Below are positions 43,232 through 52,176 of a stretch of DNA of 64,000 nucleotides, piece after piece. Numbering within the stretch: position 1 is the stretch's first letter; each line of letters begins with the position of its first letter. This stretch comes from Paenibacillus borealis (lineage in GTDB: Bacteria; Bacillota; Bacilli; Paenibacillales; Paenibacillaceae): positions 4,278,001-4,342,000 of the forward strand of contig NZ_CP009285.1 of the NCBI RefSeq assembly GCF_000758665.1, given 5' to 3'. Made by a program: the position numbers and the translations under genes. Below the pieces are notes generated by a model. The model saw only the letters and a list, made by a program, of their open reading frames with translations, had not been told where the DNA came from and did not search any database.

Positions 43232-44431
43232 TTGAACAGGACAGCCATACTGGAGCGCCTTCACTCACAGCTGCATGAGGGGAATCATATCATTGGTGTC
43301 TCGACAGGTACGGGGATTACAGCCAAGGTTGCCGCCCAGAGCGGGGCGGACTTTATCTTAATGCTGAACTCCGGCAAGTTTCGGCAAATGGGGAGAAGCT
43401 CTCTGGCAGGCTTCTTACCGTTCTGCAACAGCAATGATATGGTGATGGACTTTGCGTCAAGGGAAATTGTGCCGCTGGTGAGGGATACTCCCGTGCTCTT
43501 TGGATTGAATGCGAATGATCCCACCAGAGAAATGGCCGGTTATATAAAGGATATCAAGGACAGAGGCTTTGCGGGAGTCAATAATTATCCGACAGTCGGC
43601 CTGATAGACGGATTGTTCAGAGAGGCTCTGGAGGAAGACGGAATCAGCTATGACAAGGAGGTAGAGGCCATACGCCTGGCCCATCGGCAGGAGCTGTTTA
43701 CGGTGGCCTTCGTATTTGACGAATTCCAAGCGGTTCAGATGCTCGAAGCGGGTGCAGATGTAATCTGTGCTCATCTCGGCCTGACTGAAGGCGGATTATT
43801 GGGGGCGCGGAAGGTTGTCTCCTTAGAAGCTGCCAAAGCAAAAGCACTGCGCATTTTTGTTGCCTGCGGGCAGCTTAAGCCGGATGTGATCAAGATGATT
43901 TACGGCGGTCCGGTGAAGACACCTGTAGATGTCCAGTACATGTACAGCAATAACACACAGATTATGGGTTACATTGGCGGCTCTGCCTTCGAACGGATTC
44001 CATCCGAGCAGTCGCTTACGGCAATTACCCGCGATTTCAAGCGCCTGGGCAAGCTCAATGAGGATGATTTCATGGTCAAAATGCTCAGCGGCATCACCAG
44101 GCATTATGATTACGTTGAGTTTGTTAAGGAATATGTGGCACAGAACTACAGCGATGAGGTTGTTTTTGCGGATCTGGCCAAGGTGGCCCATGTTTCGCGC
44201 AGTTATTTGAGCAGCTTGTTCAAAAAAGAGGTCGGCTGCAGCTTCCAGGCATATCTGGTGAACTTCCGCATCAATAAAGCTGCCACGTTGCTCCAGGCAC
44301 CTCAGCTTCAATTATCCGAGGTGGCCGCGATGGCTGGGTATCCGGATTATGCCCAGTTCAGTAAAATGTTTAAAAAGCTGAAGGGCTGCTCTCCCAAGCG
44401 TTACAGATCTAACCTAAACACAAAAACATAG
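43232..44431 (+). CDS. AraC-family regulator with PEP-hydrolase-like TIM-barrel sensor domain
   Basis: 399 residues, TTG start behind GAGGAGCG. Residues about 1-275 form a PF09370 (phosphoenolpyruvate hydrolase-like) TIM barrel: [62 protein letters not shown] and MIYGGPVKTP. Residues about 295-395 are an AraC double HTH: VFADLAKVAHVSRSYLSSLFKKEVGCSFQAYLV and LSEVAAMAGYPDYAQFSKMFKKLKGCSPKRYR. The barrel resembles the free enzyme gene at 45785, but the His in that protein's CHGGP is Tyr224 here. It probably senses the same ligand and activates 44542-46615. Confidence 0.88.
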   Translation: MNRTAILERLHSQLHEGNHIIGVSTGTGITAKVAAQSGADFILMLNSGKFRQMGRSSLAGFLPFCNSNDMVMDFASREIVPLVRDTPVLFGLNANDPTREMAGYIKDIKDRGFAGVNNYPTVGLIDGLFREALEEDGISYDKEVEAIRLAHRQELFTVAFVFDEFQAVQMLEAGADVICAHLGLTEGGLLGARKVVSLEAAKAKALRIFVACGQLKPDVIKMIYGGPVKTPVDVQYMYSNNTQIMGYIGGSAFERIPSEQSLTAITRDFKRLGKLNEDDFMVKMLSGITRHYDYVEFVKEYVAQNYSDEVVFADLAKVAHVSRSYLSSLFKKEVGCSFQAYLVNFRINKAATLLQAPQLQLSEVAAMAGYPDYAQFSKMFKKLKGCSPKRYRSNLNTKT

Positions 44432-44435
44432 TACA

Positions 44436-44472
44436 TAAAAGCGTTTTCATTCTTAAACAAGCCCAGTATGAT
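44436..44472 (+). promoter_or_regulatory. Promoter with overlapping cre site
   Basis: TAAAAGCGTTTTCA (44436-44449) differs from the consensus catabolite responsive element TGAAAGCGTTTTCA by one base. It overlaps a weak -35 (TTTTCA, 44444-44449), 17 bp from TATGAT (44467-44472). CcpA repression of the Tm-1/PEP-hydrolase-like genes is likely. Confidence 0.7.
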
Positions 44473-44541
44473 GAATCTATAGCGCTCGGCTACCGGTGAT
44501 TGAGCACTGTTCCAGATGAATCCATATGAGGAGGCAGCAGA

Positions 44542-45759
44542 ATGAAGACCATCGCAATAGCTGGAACGTTTGATACGAAAGGTGAGGAATACCTGTACAT
44601 CAAGAAAATTGCTGAGGAGCTTGGGCTGGGGACCCTGATGATCCATACGGGCGTCTTCGAGCCGGCCTTTGTTCCGGATGTGTCCAATCGGGAGGTCGCG
44701 TACGCCGCAAACATGGACATAGAGGAGCTTGCAGCAAGGAAGGACCGGGCTCTGGCTACAGAACTGTTGTCCCAAGGATTGGAGAAGCTGGTCCCCCTGT
44801 TGTACAAGCAGGGGAAATTTGACGGTATCATATCCTTTGGGGGTACCGGCGGAACCTCACTGGTCGCTCCGGCTATGAGAGCTCTGCCCATTGGTGTTCC
44901 GAAGGTGCTGGTATCGACCGTTGCATCCGGAAATACAGCTCCATACGTAGGCACAAGTGATATTATCATGATCCCGTCTGTGGTGGATGTCGCAGGCTTG
45001 AATTCAATTTCCACGACGATATTTACAAACGCATTATTTGCGATGGCGGGAATGCTCAAGTTTGAGCATACGCATACACCCGAGAAGAAGCCGCTCGTGG
45101 CAGCCACGATGTTCGGGGTAACAACGCCCTGTGTAACAGCGGCAAGAAAATACCTGGAGGAACGGGGCTACGAGGTGCTCGTGTTCCACGCCACAGGGAT
45201 CGGCGGTCAATCGATGGAGGCACTGATCGAGGCAGGTTTCATTGAAGGGGTACTGGACTTGACGACGACCGAGTGGGCGGATGAGATCATTGGCGGCGTC
45301 TTGAATGCGGGGCCGCACCGGTTAGAGGCTGCAGGCCGCAAGCGTATTCCGCAGGTGGTCTCGGTGGGCGCTTTGGATATGTGCAATTTCGGACCGGCAG
45401 ATACCGTACCGGAGAAATTCAAGGATCATACCTTTTACCAGCATAACCCGACCGTTACCTTGATGAGAACGACGGTGGCAGAGAATGAACAGATCGGCAG
45501 GAAGCTGGCGGAGAAGCTGAACCTGGCCGTGGAGAGCACCGTGCTGATGCTGCCGCTTAGGGGCATTTCCGCAATTGATGTAGAGGGGCAGCCCTTCTAC
45601 GGCCCGGAAGAGGACCGGATGTTATTCGATACCCTGCGTCAGCATGTTGACCGCACTAGAGTTGAAGTGATTGAAATGGATTGCGCCATCAACGATCCGG
45701 CCTTTTCAGAGGCTGCAGCGAATAAGCTGATCGCACTCATGCAGACATCCAATTCCTGA
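44542..45759 (+). CDS. Tm-1-like ATP-binding domain protein (UPF0261)
   Basis: 405 residues, ATG behind GAGGAGG. The opening TIAIAGTFDTKGEEYLYIKKIA and GIISFGGTGGTSLVAPAMRALPIG, then a C-terminal TIM-barrel-like half with PLVAATMFGVTTPCVTAARKYLE and GVLDLTTTEWADEI, are the UPF0261/Tm-1 arrangement. The plant Tm-1 protein, a homologue of this family, binds ATP. Bacterial members are almost always next to a PF09370 protein, as here. The reaction is unknown. Confidence 0.9.
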   Translation: MKTIAIAGTFDTKGEEYLYIKKIAEELGLGTLMIHTGVFEPAFVPDVSNREVAYAANMDIEELAARKDRALATELLSQGLEKLVPLLYKQGKFDGIISFGGTGGTSLVAPAMRALPIGVPKVLVSTVASGNTAPYVGTSDIIMIPSVVDVAGLNSISTTIFTNALFAMAGMLKFEHTHTPEKKPLVAATMFGVTTPCVTAARKYLEERGYEVLVFHATGIGGQSMEALIEAGFIEGVLDLTTTEWADEIIGGVLNAGPHRLEAAGRKRIPQVVSVGALDMCNFGPADTVPEKFKDHTFYQHNPTVTLMRTTVAENEQIGRKLAEKLNLAVESTVLMLPLRGISAIDVEGQPFYGPEEDRMLFDTLRQHVDRTRVEVIEMDCAINDPAFSEAAANKLIALMQTSNS

Positions 45760-45784
45760 ACAACACATTAAGGAGGATACATGA

Positions 45785-46615
45785 ATGAATAAGCTGAGCA
45801 GAACAGAAATTATGGCCAAATTCAAGGATGAGGTGAAGGCGGGTAAAATTCTCCTCGGTGTCGGGGCAGGCACAGGGATTACAGCCAAGAGCAGTGAAGC
45901 GGGCGGAGCGGATATGCTGATTGTATATAATTCCGGCCGTTACAGAATGGCAGGCCGCGGTTCACTGGCGGGCTTGCTGTCCTATGGAGATGCCAATCAA
46001 ATCGTCGTTGAGATGGGTGCCGAGGTACTGCCTGTCGTCAAGCATACGCCTGTTCTGGCAGGGGTATGCGGAACCGACCCGTTCCGGGTGATGGAGGTTT
46101 ATCTGAAGCAATTGAAGGAGCAGGGCTTCAGCGGTGTCCAGAACTTCCCTACGGTAGGCTTGATTGATGGGGTGTTCAGACAGAATCTGGAGGAGACCGG
46201 GATGGGATACGATCTGGAGGTCGAGATGATCCGCATTGCCCATGAGCTGGATTTGCTGACCACCCCTTATGTCTTTGATCCTGAGCAGGCCAAAGCCATG
46301 GCGGAGGCAGGGGCTGACATTCTGGTTGCCCACATGGGCTTGACGACCAAGGGCACGATCGGTGCCAAAACAGCGCTGACGCTGGATGACTGTGTTGAAC
46401 GAATTGAAGCGATTATTGAAGCCGGCCGGGCTGTGAACCCGGACATCATGATTATTTGCCATGGCGGACCCATTGCCGAGCCGGAGGACGCCGCTTATGT
46501 TATTCAGAGAACAAAGGGCATCGATGGATTCTTCGGCGCGTCGAGCATTGAACGATTTGCAGCAGAGAAGGGCATTACACAGCAGACCGAGTCTTTCAAA
46601 TCGATTCGTCAATAA
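45785..46615 (+). CDS. PEP-hydrolase-like TIM-barrel protein (PF09370)
   Basis: 276 residues, ATG 4 bases after an out-of-frame ATG, behind AAGGAGGAT. Landmarks: [76 protein letters not shown] and [11 protein letters not shown] (His226). It is 25 bases after the Tm-1-like gene and likely acts with it. It is a clear paralogue of the sensor half of the regulator at 43232. Whether PEP is a substrate cannot be read from the sequence. Confidence 0.9.
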   Translation: MNKLSRTEIMAKFKDEVKAGKILLGVGAGTGITAKSSEAGGADMLIVYNSGRYRMAGRGSLAGLLSYGDANQIVVEMGAEVLPVVKHTPVLAGVCGTDPFRVMEVYLKQLKEQGFSGVQNFPTVGLIDGVFRQNLEETGMGYDLEVEMIRIAHELDLLTTPYVFDPEQAKAMAEAGADILVAHMGLTTKGTIGAKTALTLDDCVERIEAIIEAGRAVNPDIMIICHGGPIAEPEDAAYVIQRTKGIDGFFGASSIERFAAEKGITQQTESFKSIRQ

Positions 46616-46699
46616 TCACGGATACCAGTCGTTGAAGTAAAAAGGCTGTCCCGTAGCACGGCGGTAAATACCGTTTCATGGATCGCCTTCATTTGCTGG

Positions 46700-46860
46700 A
46701 AACGGAAAGTCTTGCAACAAGCAAGTGGAAAAAGGTATCTTAATTCGTCAATTTCTGAGCGATGTAAGGAAGCAAGTGGAAAAACAACATCTAATATTGG
46801 TGGTTTCACTAATTTGGGTGAAACGGAATGATTTAAGTGCTGTTTTTCCAACTCCTGATT
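46700..46860 (+). repeat. Degenerate intergenic repeat with two AAGCAAGTGGAAAAA units
   Basis: AAGCAAGTGGAAAAA occurs at about 46718-46732 and again at 46768-46782, roughly 50 bases apart, in the 381-base gap 46616-46996. GAAACGGA also occurs twice. A 70-codon frame crosses the block but has no ribosome binding site and is repeat-encoded. Origin unknown. The rest of the gap holds the terminator at 46926. Confidence 0.45.
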
Positions 46861-46925
46861 TAACAGGAGGCATTGTCTCATTAGCAAGTGTAGAAAATCC
46901 AACTGCTATTTCTGGTCTCTATTGC

Positions 46926-46972
46926 GGGCTGTCCTAAGCTGTCATTTCATGACTTAGGACAGTCCCTTTTTT
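46926..46972. terminator. Strong bidirectional terminator
   Basis: GGGCTGTCCTAAG and CTTAGGACAGTCC form a 13-bp stem with one G-U pair, followed by CTTTTTT. It lies between the + PF09370 gene and the - regulator remnant. Confidence 0.9.
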
Positions 46973-46996
46973 GATACAAACCCGGAGCAGAAGCTC

Positions 46997-47455
46997 CTAT
47001 TTTTGCCTAACCCTATACACGCAGTTTCTTCCTCCCGCCAGAATGTACTCTTCCCGTTCAATATCAACATTATTTCCCAGCACAGTCATAAATAAATGCA
47101 TCTCATTCTTGCATAACCCGGTACATGCAGCGGCAGCTACACAGATCGGACAGTGCTTCTCTATGAATAAAAGACTGCCATCCTCCTGCTCCTTAACCTC
47201 GGCCATATAACCTTCATTTGTCCGAATCTCGGCCAGTTTCTCCAGCCTCTCTCTAACGTCAGATGAATCGCCCAGATGCTGAAGATATTGTTCTTGCATC
47301 TTCTTATTCCGGACAGCCAGCAGCTGGTCCAGCCCCTCAATTCCGAAGGCGTCCTTCATGGAATTGATCAGACTGACGGATAAATCCGAATAGCCGTTTG
47401 GAAAAAAACGATTAGCCGCAGGAGTTAATATCCACAGCTTGGCGGGTCGGCCCAT
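46997..47455 (-). pseudogene. 3' remnant of a SufR-type Fe-S regulator gene
   Basis: The 152 codons correspond to the C-terminal two thirds of a SufR/ArsR-like regulator: GRPAKLWILTPAANRFFPNGY, LVSLINSMKDAFG-like helix, EIRTNEGYMAEV, then the cluster-binding HCPICVAAAACTGLC and a final NCVYRV Cys. The N-terminal winged helix that should precede GRPAKLW is missing, because the reading runs out at about 47455 into the MFS remnant on the opposite strand. Without a DNA-binding domain or ribosome binding site it is probably not functional as a regulator. Confidence 0.8.
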
Positions 47456-48327
47456 GGGACGGGCTTCTTCTACTTAGCTTACCTGCGTTTACGAAATTAA
47501 AAACGCAGAAGACGAAAGGGGACAACGGGTCTTCATCGACTTGGATGGCCTTACTGTTAACGCTGGGTACAGGGATTTTCCTGGTTGGCCTAAGCAAGCT
47601 TCCGGGCATTATGGGATTTGTTCCAGTCATTATCGGCCTAGTACTTATGGTATTTCCGCTCCGCAAACTGCTGCCGAAGGGAACACTTACGTTCCGAAGA
47701 GGCATGCCGGCTATTCTGGCATCACGCTGGCTGTTCTTCGCTGCCTATGCCAGCACACAGAATTTCCTGGTCCTGGCTTTGATTGAGGTTAAAGGAATTA
47801 CCCCTTCTCAGGCCGGATTAATCGTGGCAAGTGCTGCGCTCAGCTGGTGTATCATTGCCTATCTGCAGGGACGCTGGGATTCGGCAGATCTGGGCCGTGG
47901 GCGTCATACGAGAATTGTTCTGGGTGTATTGCTGCTTGCCGCAGGGATTGCCATCGTATTTTGGGTACCTGTTGTGACCGTTACGGTTGCAGTTGTGGGC
48001 CAGATTATCGCTGGAATCGGCATTGGATTGGCGCATCCGATAAGCGGTGTGGTGGCTTTTTCCCAGACAGGAGAAGGAGGCGCGGGGCAAACTTCGGCAA
48101 ATCTGCAATTTGCAGATTCTTTCACCCCCGGTGTAGTTATCGGAATCGGCGGTTCCATCCTTGTGGTATGTCAGGCGGGCGGCATGTCACTTCAATCCGG
48201 ATTAGTGGTAGCCATGGGCTTCCATCTCTTGTTGATCGTCATGAGTCTGTGTGCCAGCACCCGGATTTCGCCACTCGCTGAACAAATAAGCACGGGTATC
48301 CCGTCTGTAGGTGTGAAGATCAAATAA
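47456..48327 (+). pseudogene. 3' remnant of an MFS transporter gene
   Basis: The frame is open from about 47459 and encodes LLLLSLPAFTKLK, then SSSTWMALLLTLGTGIFLVGLSKLPG and about six further membrane helices, ending ISTGIPSVGVKIK. This equals roughly the second half of a 12-14 helix drug:H+ antiporter; the first half and its start are gone. The internal ATG at 47545 has no ribosome binding site. It originally diverged from the SufR-type regulator now broken at the same point. Confidence 0.8.
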
Positions 48328-48344
48328 ACCAAGGAGGAATGACG

Positions 48345-48704
48345 ATGATCATCGGGGTCAGTAATAAAGCATCAGAAAAAATCTCCGAAATCTTACGAAG
48401 TGCGGATCTCCGAAATCCCTTCCTTAGAGTGGGCGTTGATGAAGGGGGATGCAGCGGTTTATCCTACACCCTTGTCGTGGATGAGCAGCAGGCAGAAGAG
48501 GATATTGTATTAAATAAAAAGGATTTCAGAATATTGGTTCACAACAATAGTATTCCATACATTGACGGTCTTGAAATTGACTATGAAGAGAGTGGAATGG
48601 TTGGCGGCTTCACCATGAACAATCCTAATGCTAAGGTGTCATGTGGATGTGGTGCCAGCTTCAGAATGGCCAATTATCGTGGCGAAGTCAAAAAATGTGA
48701 TTAA
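48345..48704 (+). CDS. A-type iron-sulfur carrier protein (IscA/ErpA/HesB family)
   Basis: 119 residues from the ATG at 48345, 7 bases after AAGGAGGA; an ATG two codons earlier is too close to that site. The three conserved Cys are in DEGGCSGLSY and SCGCGASF. A-type carriers hand Fe-S clusters to apoproteins. It follows the MFS remnant by 17 bases, so its original promoter may have been lost with the deletion and expression is uncertain. The lost neighbour was a SufR-like Fe-S regulator, which fits an old Fe-S related unit. Confidence 0.9.
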   Translation: MIIGVSNKASEKISEILRSADLRNPFLRVGVDEGGCSGLSYTLVVDEQQAEEDIVLNKKDFRILVHNNSIPYIDGLEIDYEESGMVGGFTMNNPNAKVSCGCGASFRMANYRGEVKKCD

Positions 48705-48766
48705 ACGGCATGTTTTCAAACAAAAATCTCCTGATTCACCTAGCCATATACAAAATATTCACTAGT

Positions 48767-48818
48767 AATAACCCCATGCAAAGCCTCTTCTGAAAGAGGA
48801 GGCTCGTTCGGGGTTATT
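48767..48818. terminator. Bidirectional terminator
   Basis: AATAACCCC pairs with GGGGTTATT, and inside AGCCTC pairs with GAGGCT. It ends the Fe-S carrier gene. Confidence 0.88.
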
Positions 48819-48861
48819 TGCAATGATTATGTTTTTTGAATGGAGAGTAACAATTAAATAA

Positions 48862-48922
48862 TTGACAACTCAATGTATTAACCCCATAATACACCTTGTA
48901 GTGTATTAACCGATTAGTACAC
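48862..48922 (+). promoter_or_regulatory. YtrA-type promoter with two palindromic operators
   Basis: TTGACA (48862-48867) and CATAAT (48885-48890), 17 bp apart. Two operators ATGTATTA-N6-TAATACAC (48873-48894) and GTGTATTA-N6-TAGTACAC (48901-48922) are centred 28 bp apart. One covers the -10, the other the early leader. They should bind the GntR/YtrA regulator encoded next. Confidence 0.85.
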
Positions 48923-48948
48923 ACTTGCGAGCATAAGGGGTGTCACCT

Positions 48949-49404
48949 TTGAACAAAGTCAACGAATGGGCCGGTATCTCCTTTAACAGCCGTGAGCCTG
49001 TCTATTCTCAAGTCGTCCGCCTTTTCAAAGAGAAGATCGTAACTGGCGTTATTCAGTCTGGTCAGACCATACCGTCTAGAAGAGAGCTGGCAGCCCTGCT
49101 AAAGATTAACCCTAATACTGCTCAGAGAGCATACAAGGAAATGGAGGATCAGCGATTGATTGTAACGGAAGGCAACTCCCCCAGCCGCATCACTTTGGAG
49201 CTGGATGTGTTGAGACAGATTCGGTCGGAGTTGCTCGGCACAGCCGTTGAGGCGTTCGTGGCTTCCATTCACAACATAGACGTTCCTTTGGACGAGCTGC
49301 TGGATGTGGTTCAACAAATATACACAGAGGCACAGGCGGGGAAAAGACAAGTGCCCCCGGAAGCCCCCTTTGAGAGTGGACAAGGAGGAAATAACGATGA
49401 TTGA
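48949..49404 (+). CDS. GntR-family (YtrA subfamily) transcriptional regulator
   Basis: 151 residues if begun at the TTG at 48949, which sits 6 bases after AAGGGGTG; a GTG at 48940 would overlap that site. The winged helix is EPVYSQVVRLFKEKIVTGVIQSGQTIPSRRELAALLKINPNTAQRAYKEMEDQRLI. The C-terminal part is short and helical, as in YtrA, rather than a full FadR or UTRA domain. YtrA regulators control adjacent ABC exporters, often induced by cell-wall antibiotics. Overlaps the ATPase gene by 8 bases. Confidence 0.91.
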   Translation: MNKVNEWAGISFNSREPVYSQVVRLFKEKIVTGVIQSGQTIPSRRELAALLKINPNTAQRAYKEMEDQRLIVTEGNSPSRITLELDVLRQIRSELLGTAVEAFVASIHNIDVPLDELLDVVQQIYTEAQAGKRQVPPEAPFESGQGGNNDD

Positions 49405-50086
49405 GCTCATACGTGTCAGCCAAAGATACACATACAAAGATGTGCTTAATGATGTCACATTCACTGCCGAGAAGGGACAAATCACTTGTCTAATCGGACT
49501 TAATGGAGCGGGAAAATCAACCGTACTCAAAACGATTATGGGACTAACACCGATTCATGGGGGAAGCATTCGGATTGATGGGGAGCCGATTAGCCGAAAT
49601 ACTTATGAGCGGGTCTCCTATATCCCTGACCATTTGGCTATTCCGGCTTCCATGAAGCTCTCTGACGCTCTTCGGTTCATGGAAGACTTTTATAGCCGCT
49701 GGAACAAGGATAGAGCGAACGAACTTATGCGTTTCTTTGATCTTGATTTCAAGGAACGTGCGGGCCGCTTGTCGAAGGGGACTGCCGCTAAGTTCAATCT
49801 GGTGCTCGGTTTGGCTCAAGACTCCGACTATGTAATCATGGACGAGCCCTTTGCTGGAATTGACTTGTTCAACCGGGAGAGAATCGCGGAGGTGTTCTCC
49901 AGTGAACTGGTCGGCAACCGCGGCGTTCTACTGACTACTCACGAAGTGAGAGAGGTCGAGTATCTCATAGACAAAGCAGTGCTGCTGCGTGATGGGGTTG
50001 TTGCCCGTTCTTTTGAATGCGAACAGGTCCGAAGCGAGGAAAGCAAATCTGTCGTTGACGTCATGAAGGAGGTGCTCCTGACTTGA
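49397..50086 (+). CDS. ABC transporter ATP-binding protein (YtrB-like)
   Basis: 229 residues from the ATG at 49397 behind AAGGAGGAA. Walker A GLNGAGKST, Q-loop region YIPDH, signature RLSKGTAAKFNLVLGLAQ (LSKGT in place of LSGGQ, normal for this exporter class), Walker B YVIMDEPFAGID, H-loop LTTHEVREVE. It is the motor for the membrane protein downstream. Confidence 0.91.
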   Translation: MIELIRVSQRYTYKDVLNDVTFTAEKGQITCLIGLNGAGKSTVLKTIMGLTPIHGGSIRIDGEPISRNTYERVSYIPDHLAIPASMKLSDALRFMEDFYSRWNKDRANELMRFFDLDFKERAGRLSKGTAAKFNLVLGLAQDSDYVIMDEPFAGIDLFNRERIAEVFSSELVGNRGVLLTTHEVREVEYLIDKAVLLRDGVVARSFECEQVRSEESKSVVDVMKEVLLT

Positions 50087-50895
50087 ATAGATATCTAAAG
50101 CTCGTCCATCTGGAGGTTCATCGCTTCCGGTACGCTCTCTTCAGCCTGATGTTCTTGACGGCGGCCATTCAGATCATCGGACTTGTGCATACTACGCAGA
50201 TAAGAGTTAAGGGGTGGAGAGAGGCAGCCCGCCTGGGAGAGCATCCTTTACGTAACTTTTCATTTGCCGATGTCATCGGAGATTCGCAGTTCTTGTTTGC
50301 CGTACCTATTTTGATCAGCATTATAGTATTGGGTTTATATGTCTTTTTGATTTGGTACCGTGACTGGACCGGTAGAGATAAGTTTGCTTATCGGTTGTTT
50401 ACCCTGCCGACGGCAAGGCGGAACGTGTACATGGCCAAAGCCACTGCTATCTTTGTATTCGTCTTTGCCATGGTCACATTCCAATTGTTGATGCTACTGC
50501 TGGAACGCCAGCTGTTTAACTGGATGGTTCCCTCCGAATACCGGATGTCCTCCCTGCTTGCCGAAGCGGTTGCATCCAACCGGGTGTTCGTCCTTTTCTT
50601 GCTGCCGCTGGATGGGTTGCGATTTGTTGTGTATTATGGAATCGGTATTCTGGCTGTCTTTGTTGTCTTTACGGCAGTATTACTAGAACGAAGCTACCAA
50701 CTGCTCGGCATTGTCTATGCGATCTTGTATGTTGCCGTATGCGGGGCTGCAATCGGAGGCGCAGTTTATCTTAATCTGTATGATTATTTCTATCCTCGAG
50801 AGATAACAGCTATCCGGTTCTGCATTTACCTTATTGTGATGAGCCTTACGCTCACACTCGGTTTCAGGCTCGTTTCGAAGAAGATTACCGTGTAG
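50083..50895 (+). CDS. ABC transporter membrane subunit (YtrC/D-like)
   Basis: 270 residues, TTG start overlapping the ATPase stop, with AAGGAGG 8 bases upstream. About six membrane helices (near residues 17-35, 65-90, 115-135, 160-185, 190-215, 235-260). No EAA loop, so it is exporter-type. It functions with the ATPase, probably in removal of antimicrobial compounds or lipid-linked envelope stress; substrate unknown. Confidence 0.82.
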   Translation: MNRYLKLVHLEVHRFRYALFSLMFLTAAIQIIGLVHTTQIRVKGWREAARLGEHPLRNFSFADVIGDSQFLFAVPILISIIVLGLYVFLIWYRDWTGRDKFAYRLFTLPTARRNVYMAKATAIFVFVFAMVTFQLLMLLLERQLFNWMVPSEYRMSSLLAEAVASNRVFVLFLLPLDGLRFVVYYGIGILAVFVVFTAVLLERSYQLLGIVYAILYVAVCGAAIGGAVYLNLYDYFYPREITAIRFCIYLIVMSLTLTLGFRLVSKKITV

Positions 50896-50909
50896 GGAGT
50901 GAATGACTT

Positions 50910-52166
50910 ATGAAACGTTATACGATCACGAGCACACTTATTCTGTTAATAATGGCTTCCCTCGGGACTTATTATGCTTATGGTGCAGAATTGCGCCTGC
51001 CGGAATATCAGCTGCAGACTATAGAAGGGGATCTGGCCGAAGCATCCAAATTGACTCTGTTGGGGAGTTATGTAGGTGGCAAAGGCTCATATCCCATTGA
51101 AGTATCCACAGCGGGCAGCAAGAGAACTGATCAGACATCCTGGGATCAATGGATGAAAAGCAAGGGATCATTGGACGAGCAGACTTTTTCAGAGTTTAAA
51201 GCGCTGTATAAGGAGCATCCAGGGTTCATGAGGGGGAAGAAGGGCACGGATGGCTATTACTCGGATCAAGACTCACTCATTTTTGCGAAAGCGAGTTATA
51301 TCCATTCGAAAGATACGGATCAGGAGGGAAAGATTCGCTGGAGTATCGATTCGCTGGATTTGGCAACCGGCAAGCAAATCCGTTACACAGATGAACTGCT
51401 TGACTCCGTGCAATATGCTAACGTGATAGATGTACAGAAGACTGGCTCAGAAATACACGTTCTTACCAACATTAACAGAGTAAACCAAGATAATGAGATC
51501 ATCGACAAGGTGTTTAACGCCGAAACGGGTTCGCCCATTCGCAGTGTTCAAGTGCCATTAGGTGAATCCTCCAGAAACGATCGTGAGCTGCAAAAACAGA
51601 TCATCGCTGAAGAGAAGCCGACAGCGGCCAACCCCCGAGTGCTGTTTATGGTGAAAGAGAGCAGCAAGCACTGGACTGATGGTAGAGTATCAGTAAGCGA
51701 TACTATTCCTGAAGTATTCTCTGAAAGAATTTTTGAGTACCATTACGCTTCTGGAGAAGTAAAGGAATTGCCGCTTGCCGCTGGGGAAGAAGAAAACATA
51801 AAGGGGCTTTCGACTCAACATATCCTGGAGGGACTTACCTACACTACATTGCGCGTATCGGAGGAAGCGGTGACTGTGGACCGCTATGACCTATCAACCG
51901 GCCTTGTTCATCCTCAAGTAACTATTACAGCAGGTCAACTCAGCAAGGGGAAAATCAGTCAAGCTCGGGCAGCGAACGGCCGGATTTATCTGCTGCTGCA
52001 AACCGGCGAACATTTTGCGAACAACAGCATGCCTATTACAGCAGTAGCTGACATTGCTGACGGCCGTATTCTCTACCAAGGGACGCCTGCTCCCGTTAAG
52101 GCGAATGGAAGACCGGATGATCAAATAGATGATGTAACGTTTTTGAATATAAAGCTCATACGATAA
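50910..52166 (+). CDS. Membrane-anchored extracytoplasmic protein of the YtrA operon, function unknown
   Basis: 418 residues, ATG behind GGGAGTGA, 14 bases after the permease stop. One hydrophobic N-terminal segment (ITSTLILLIMASLGTYYAYG) without a lipobox acts as signal or anchor. The remainder is hydrophilic with beta-rich blocks such as RWSIDSLDLATGKQIRYTDELL and ISQARAANGRIYLLLQTGEHF, suggestive of a beta-propeller. I do not recognise a named family. Co-transcription suggests it is a sensor or accessory part of the exporter. Confidence 0.75.
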   Translation: MKRYTITSTLILLIMASLGTYYAYGAELRLPEYQLQTIEGDLAEASKLTLLGSYVGGKGSYPIEVSTAGSKRTDQTSWDQWMKSKGSLDEQTFSEFKALYKEHPGFMRGKKGTDGYYSDQDSLIFAKASYIHSKDTDQEGKIRWSIDSLDLATGKQIRYTDELLDSVQYANVIDVQKTGSEIHVLTNINRVNQDNEIIDKVFNAETGSPIRSVQVPLGESSRNDRELQKQIIAEEKPTAANPRVLFMVKESSKHWTDGRVSVSDTIPEVFSERIFEYHYASGEVKELPLAAGEEENIKGLSTQHILEGLTYTTLRVSEEAVTVDRYDLSTGLVHPQVTITAGQLSKGKISQARAANGRIYLLLQTGEHFANNSMPITAVADIADGRILYQGTPAPVKANGRPDDQIDDVTFLNIKLIR

Positions 52167-52176
52167 TTATTCTGTG

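Noticed and set aside
46725..46937. 70-codon frame
   Set aside because: No ribosome binding site; encoded by the degenerate intergenic repeat and running into the terminator stem.
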